The notes under the pieces: model-generated | What the model saw: only the letters and a program-made list of their open reading frames with translations | Database searches by the model: none | What the model was told of the DNA's origin: nothing | Program-made: the position numbers and the translations under genes | In this document: positions 5,832 to 8,450 of the stretch, one piece after another | How positions within the stretch are numbered: the stretch's first letter is position 1 | How the letters are laid out: the number at the start of each line of letters is the position of its first letter | NCBI GenBank assembly: GCA_002497895.1 | Contig: DAFD01000074.1 | Location: 1 to 8,450, forward strand | Origin: Euryarchaeota archaeon UBA175 | GTDB taxonomy: Archaea; Thermoplasmatota; Poseidoniia; Poseidoniales; Thalassarchaeaceae | Length of the DNA: 8,450 bases | Direction: 5' to 3'

Positions 5832-7084
5832 TACTCTTCTGAATTCAGTTCAATCTGCTCAGAACCTGATGATTCTGCAGAACTCGAAACTATTTCTCCG
5901 ACCACATTCGAAGCAGAGGAATTATTCCCGAGCGCTTCAAGCATCAAATCAATGCGTAAAATTCCGTAACCGAAGCGGTCGTCATGGTCATCTTGACCAT
6001 TATCCATCTGTGAATTATCGCTCAATACTTCCTTCACCAAATCGATCGCTCCCGACCCACCCGAAGCCCCTTCTCTCTGCAATTCAGGATGGGCTTCGAG
6101 AATCAATGCTAGGCCGCCAGAAACCCAAGCCGTAGCAGCAGAGGTTCCGCTAGCCCATCCCCACCATGATCCGTCGCCGCTGCCACCAGCCATCAATACC
6201 GGCACTTCAGCCCCCGGAGCCAAGACTTCCGGCTTCTTATCGGGGTCTGATCGAGGAAGCATCGGCGGCCAAATCCTTCCATTGTTATCTCCTTCGGAAC
6301 TGCCGCTCCATACATTGCCAAGGCGGGTCGCCCCGCCAACACAAATGACATCGGCAACCGAGCCGGGCGAAGAGACATCACCGTCGTCATCCTGACCATC
6401 GTTTCCTGCCGCGGCGACGACAAATACACCCAGATCCAATGCATCTTGAACGGCTTCCTCGAGTTGATCGGTCGTAATTCCAGCGAACCCGAATCCACCC
6501 TCACCACCAAGGCTCAGTGAAATGATATCTGCTTGTTCATCGACACACCAATTCACCGCTTCCGCAATTCCTTCATCACTTCCGCTACCTTCGTCGTCGA
6601 TTGCCTTCGCCACTAGAAGTTCAACGCCCTGAGCATTACCTCTCAAACCGTCCTGCGCGACGATGATACCTGCCATCGCAGTTCCATGTCCTTCATCGTC
6701 GTAGGGCGCATCTCGGCCATCGATTACATCCAACCATCCTGCTAGAGTAAGGTGACTGAGGTCGGGGTGATCCATCTCGATTCCCGAGTCGACTACGCAC
6801 ACGAGCACACCGCTTCCATCTAGCCCACTCACTTCGTCAAAACCAGTTAGGTCACGGTATGATTCCTCCCAACCAGTCAGTGTTGGAGGCGGCCCTCCGA
6901 TAACGAAGTCGCTTGCACCAGCCCAGAACCAGAGTAGAAGCACGAGAAAAGAAAGCATTGCGAACAATCCAGAGACGACTCCGATCATCCAACCCAAGGC
7001 GTCTTGAACTTGTTCCGGTTTTACAGAGCTGTCTCCGTTTGCAAAAGGTGGAGGAATTTCGTCTCCGTCTGGCTCATCGTACAT
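5708..7084 (-). CDS. Membrane-anchored subtilisin-like serine protease (S8 family)
   Basis: The 458-aa product has a full subtilase triad: D99 in VCVVDSGIEMDHPDL, H133 in DDEGHGTAMAG and S315 in ASGTSAATAWVSGG, with oxyanion N228 in VVAAAGNDG. It should be active. Residues 1-31 are acidic and polar, 32-57 form one long hydrophobic helix, and the protease domain follows from about 88 to 385, ending FGYGILRIDLMLEAL. That suggests a signal anchor with the protease outside the cell. Only about 30 residues separate helix and catalytic core, so there is no room for the usual I9 propeptide. Many Asp residues (for example QDDDGDVSS) could bind calcium. Residues 386-458 are a Ser/Glu/Asn-rich tail, of which the last 41 are antisense to the methyltransferase gene. 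The ATG is preceded by GAGGTG, 8 nt away. It follows the membrane-protein gene by 40 nt, probably in one transcript. Confidence 0.92.
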   Translation of the reverse strand: MYDEPDGDEIPPPFANGDSSVKPEQVQDALGWMIGVVSGLFAMLSFLVLLLWFWAGASDFVIGGPPPTLTGWEESYRDLTGFDEVSGLDGSGVLVCVVDSGIEMDHPDLSHLTLAGWLDVIDGRDAPYDDEGHGTAMAGIIVAQDGLRGNAQGVELLVAKAIDDEGSGSDEGIAEAVNWCVDEQADIISLSLGGEGGFGFAGITTDQLEEAVQDALDLGVFVVAAAGNDGQDDDGDVSSPGSVADVICVGGATRLGNVWSGSSEGDNNGRIWPPMLPRSDPDKKPEVLAPGAEVPVLMAGGSGDGSWWGWASGTSAATAWVSGGLALILEAHPELQREGASGGSGAIDLVKEVLSDNSQMDNGQDDHDDRFGYGILRIDLMLEALGNNSSASNVVGEIVSSSAESSGSEQIELNSEEYQAERRKTPSVPPVNSTKAAECSVSTLRTNSIQRLNEATTC

Positions 7085-7104
7085 CGGTCACGCACCTCAA
7101 AGAA

Positions 7105-7122
7105 GGGGCCCTAAAGGGCCCT
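7105..7122 (-). other. GGGCCC-rich inverted repeat between membrane-protein and subtilase genes
   Basis: GGGCCCT (7106-7112) and AGGGCCC (7115-7121) are exact reverse complements, 2 nt apart, with a further G-T pair outside. A real hairpin would open the innermost pairs. It starts 2 nt after the stop of the membrane-protein gene and lies upstream of the subtilase ribosome-binding site. It could set RNA processing or lower read-through into the protease gene; no T-tract follows, so it is not a typical terminator. Confidence 0.45.
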
Positions 7123-7124
7123 CC

Positions 7125-8246
7125 TCACCATGCCTCCGATCTTGAGAAATGGCTAATCACAGTCGTGCTGGAACCGCAACCGCTGCATGAAATTCTTGCC
7201 GGTATAGTTGCATTACATTCCGAGCATGCGGTGCCAGGTTCCCCGCCGCCATCACATTCTGAACATGGTACTTCGATTGAACCATCTTGGTGCTTGATCG
7301 CTGCTGTTTCAACGCTGCAGATAGGGCAGGCACCTTGCCTTCGCTCGAGCGTTACAGGGATTGCTTCGCCAGCGACTTCGCGGGCGCGGACAGATTGGAT
7401 TCGGTCGCCAGCCGCGCCCAGCATGAATTGTGGATACCAGAGAACGTGTGTCCAAACTGCGATTGAGAGAATACCGAAGAACACGTGTAGGACTGCGAAT
7501 CCGGTCATGTCGGATTCGATTGGTGGGCGTGGAGCGATTGTGTGTGCGCCAGCCCAGGCCGAGATATTCAGTAAGATCATCCACGACCCCAGACTGAGAC
7601 TCCACGCCCTAAGGCTATGGTCGCGCCACGCCTTTTGGACCACGCGTGGGTCCGGGTGGGCGTGACGCTCCTGAACGTGAATATCTCGAGTTTCTATGAC
7701 TGCTCTATGAACAACTCCCATCGAGAGGAATACCAAGACGAGATTACCGATTGCGACGCCACCCCAATCGCTTACACCTCCATCGAATGGAAAATTGGTC
7801 GCCGTTGTGTGAGACATGATGTAACCCAATTGAATTGCGAATGTTGCGACAGTCGTCCAGATTAGATTCTCACGCATCAGCGGAAATCTCGCCCAGAGTG
7901 ATGCGAGCAGACCAATCCAAGCAATCAAGGATAACAAGGAGAGCATAAGTGAGAAATCCGAGATATGAAGGAATCCTTCGAACGAATTTCGATTGTAATC
8001 GCCACCGGAGGCGAGTTCCCCTATCCCAAGGTCCCAAGCACCCAGTATCAAGGCGAGGGTTCCGATGCCGAGGATGAGTGCTTCACTGAATCCCCATCGC
8101 TCGAGGATCATCCTAGAATGGAAGACATATTCTTCCAATAACGAATCGATCGATTGCAGCCGCGAATCCCTCTCGGCTAGACTGAAGGGGAGCTCGATGT
8201 CGCTAAGCCTCACGCTCGCGAGGGCTGCTCCCTCATCGGGAGACAC
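7125..8246 (-). CDS. Six-helix membrane protein with C-terminal zinc-ribbon-like domain
   Basis: I do not recognise a named family. From GTG 8246 the product is 373 aa. A charged N-terminal region (1-52) precedes six hydrophobic segments at about 55-77, 97-120, 127-148, 161-181, 215-235 and 248-269. Histidines lie in or near these: SHTT after helix 3, VVHRAV at the end of helix 4, and LHVFFG and WTHVLW flanking or within helix 6. An outward HVQERHAHPD loop lies between helices 4 and 5. The C-terminal 70 residues hold four CxxC pairs (C307/310, C328/331, C341/344, C354/357), enough for two zinc ribbons, presumably cytoplasmic. GTG 8246 is chosen because AAGGAG lies 5 nt upstream; GTG 8267 would add seven residues. 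The partner downstream is a membrane-anchored subtilase. A role as membrane sensor, scaffold or chaperone is possible but unproven. Confidence 0.82.
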   Translation of the reverse strand: MSPDEGAALASVRLSDIELPFSLAERDSRLQSIDSLLEEYVFHSRMILERWGFSEALILGIGTLALILGAWDLGIGELASGGDYNRNSFEGFLHISDFSLMLSLLSLIAWIGLLASLWARFPLMRENLIWTTVATFAIQLGYIMSHTTATNFPFDGGVSDWGGVAIGNLVLVFLSMGVVHRAVIETRDIHVQERHAHPDPRVVQKAWRDHSLRAWSLSLGSWMILLNISAWAGAHTIAPRPPIESDMTGFAVLHVFFGILSIAVWTHVLWYPQFMLGAAGDRIQSVRAREVAGEAIPVTLERRQGACPICSVETAAIKHQDGSIEVPCSECDGGGEPGTACSECNATIPARISCSGCGSSTTVISHFSRSEAW

Positions 8247-8251
8247 TCGCT

Positions 8252-8257
8252 CTCCTT
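8252..8257 (-). promoter_or_regulatory. Ribosome-binding site that decides the membrane-protein start
   Basis: On the minus strand AAGGAG lies 5 nt before GTG at 8246, matching the anti-Shine-Dalgarno better than anything before GTG 8267. An ATG at 8269 is nearby but in another frame. Confidence 0.5.
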
Positions 8258-8291
8258 CGCCTTCCACATTGGCTGCGGTGTTCCATCAGGC

Positions 8292-8299
8292 ATAAGAAA
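8292..8299 (-). promoter_or_regulatory. Possible TATA box (box A) for the membrane-protein/subtilase unit
   Basis: TTTCTTAT on the minus strand is one of the few AT-rich octamers between the tRNA and the coding region. A start of transcription about 26 nt downstream would fall near 8269, giving a leader of some 20 nt with AAGGAG correctly placed before GTG 8246. No convincing BRE is seen, and read-through from the tRNA gene is an alternative. Confidence 0.3.
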
Positions 8300-8325
8300 T
8301 CCACTTGGAGATGAGAGCTCCTCAT

Positions 8326-8358
8326 GGTGAAAGAGATGGAAAGTGGAGGAAGAGGGGT
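8326..8358 (-). other. Pyrimidine-rich stretch downstream of tRNA-Ser
   Basis: In the tRNA's direction of transcription this stretch is nearly all C and T, with short runs such as CTTTCC and CTCTTTC, and lies 14 nt beyond the encoded CCA. Archaeal polymerase stops in U-rich sequence, so it may release the tRNA transcript, but there is no clean run of five or more T. Between it and the candidate TATA box lies ATGAG-AGCTC-CTCAT (8311-8325), a short inverted repeat of unknown meaning. Confidence 0.25.
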
Positions 8359-8371
8359 ATGCAATTGATTT

Positions 8372-8450
8372 TGGCGCCGAGAGGGAGATTTGAACTCCCG
8401 AGGGTAAAACCCACATGATTTCCAGTCATGCGCAATACCAGGCTATGCGA
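8372..8450 (-). tRNA. tRNA-Ser (anticodon GGA), 5' end cut by window edge
   Basis: Read on the minus strand: T8, C9, D-stem GCA/TGC around a loop with GG, then anticodon stem CATGA/TCATG with loop CTGGAAA, giving anticodon GGA (Ser, UCC and UCU codons). A long class II variable arm, GGGT-TTT-ACCC, confirms serine. The T-arm is GGGAG-TTCAAAT-CTCCC. The 3' acceptor strand TCTCGGC is followed by discriminator G and an encoded CCA (8374-8372). The seven-base 5' acceptor strand, expected to be GCCGAGA, lies just past the window end, so the gene is partial only there. No intron is present in the anticodon loop. Confidence 0.95.

Noticed and set aside
6913..7665. 250-codon forward open frame
   Set aside because: It runs antisense to the subtilase and membrane-protein genes, both strongly supported, and its translation has no recognisable pattern.
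8119..8155. Short palindromes TGGAAGA-CATAT-TCTTCCA and AATCGATCGATT
   Set aside because: Both are inside the membrane-protein coding region and short; no sign of a site function.
8196..8325. Short minus-strand frame starting ATG at 8325
   Set aside because: Thirty basic residues ending inside the membrane-protein gene, with no family pattern; better read as the leader of that gene.
1..8450. CRISPR array, insertion sequence, phage or defence genes
   Set aside because: No regularly spaced repeats, transposase or integrase motifs, or terminal inverted repeats are visible; the genes are core archaeal or membrane proteins.

Overview
The window is archaeal. It carries an Rpo7 (RpoE')-Spt4-S24e-S27ae transcription and translation operon, an archaeal-type D-aminoacyl-tRNA deacylase (DTD2/DtdA), an HVO_0476-type zinc-finger protein and a class II tRNA-Ser with encoded CCA. 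The proteins are acid-rich, the genes are packed almost without gaps, GC is moderate and Shine-Dalgarno motifs are clear. I infer a planktonic euryarchaeal lineage such as Marine Group II (Poseidoniia). That assignment rests on gene content and style, not on a marker search.

Layout. Positions 1-1339 (+): a leader, then rpo7, spt4, rps24e and rps27ae. Each gene overlaps the next or lies within about 13 nt of it; the 55-aa S27ae is easily missed. 1326-2330 (-): an unrecognised, probably beta-propeller protein whose 3' end overlaps rps27ae. 2329-4271 (+): dtdA, then a monofunctional proline dehydrogenase. 4272-4958 (-): a two-CxxC zinc-finger protein of the HVO_0476 type with an Arg/Asp-rich tail; its stop codon abuts that of the proline dehydrogenase. 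5037-5831 (+): a class I SAM-dependent methyltransferase resembling O-methyltransferases. 5708-7084 (-): a membrane-anchored subtilisin-like protease whose tail runs 124 nt antisense into the methyltransferase. 7125-8246 (-): a six-helix membrane protein with four C-terminal CxxC pairs, upstream of the protease and probably co-transcribed with it. 8372-8450 (-): tRNA-Ser(GGA), cut by the window edge just before its 5' acceptor strand.

How the genes fit together. The first operon serves RNA polymerase (Rpo7 stalk, Spt4 elongation factor) and the small ribosomal subunit. dtdA and the tRNA also belong to translation. Proline dehydrogenase is catabolic and has no P5C dehydrogenase beside it here. 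The membrane protein/subtilase pair is the least explained part and the best candidate for an undescribed unit. The most striking non-coding structure is a 14-bp-arm inverted repeat (4980-5015), centred exactly in the 78-bp gap between the divergent zinc-finger and methyltransferase genes.

There is no non-coding stretch above 300 bases. I see no mobile element, CRISPR array, phage gene or origin. Most of the window is ordinary archaeal core genome.
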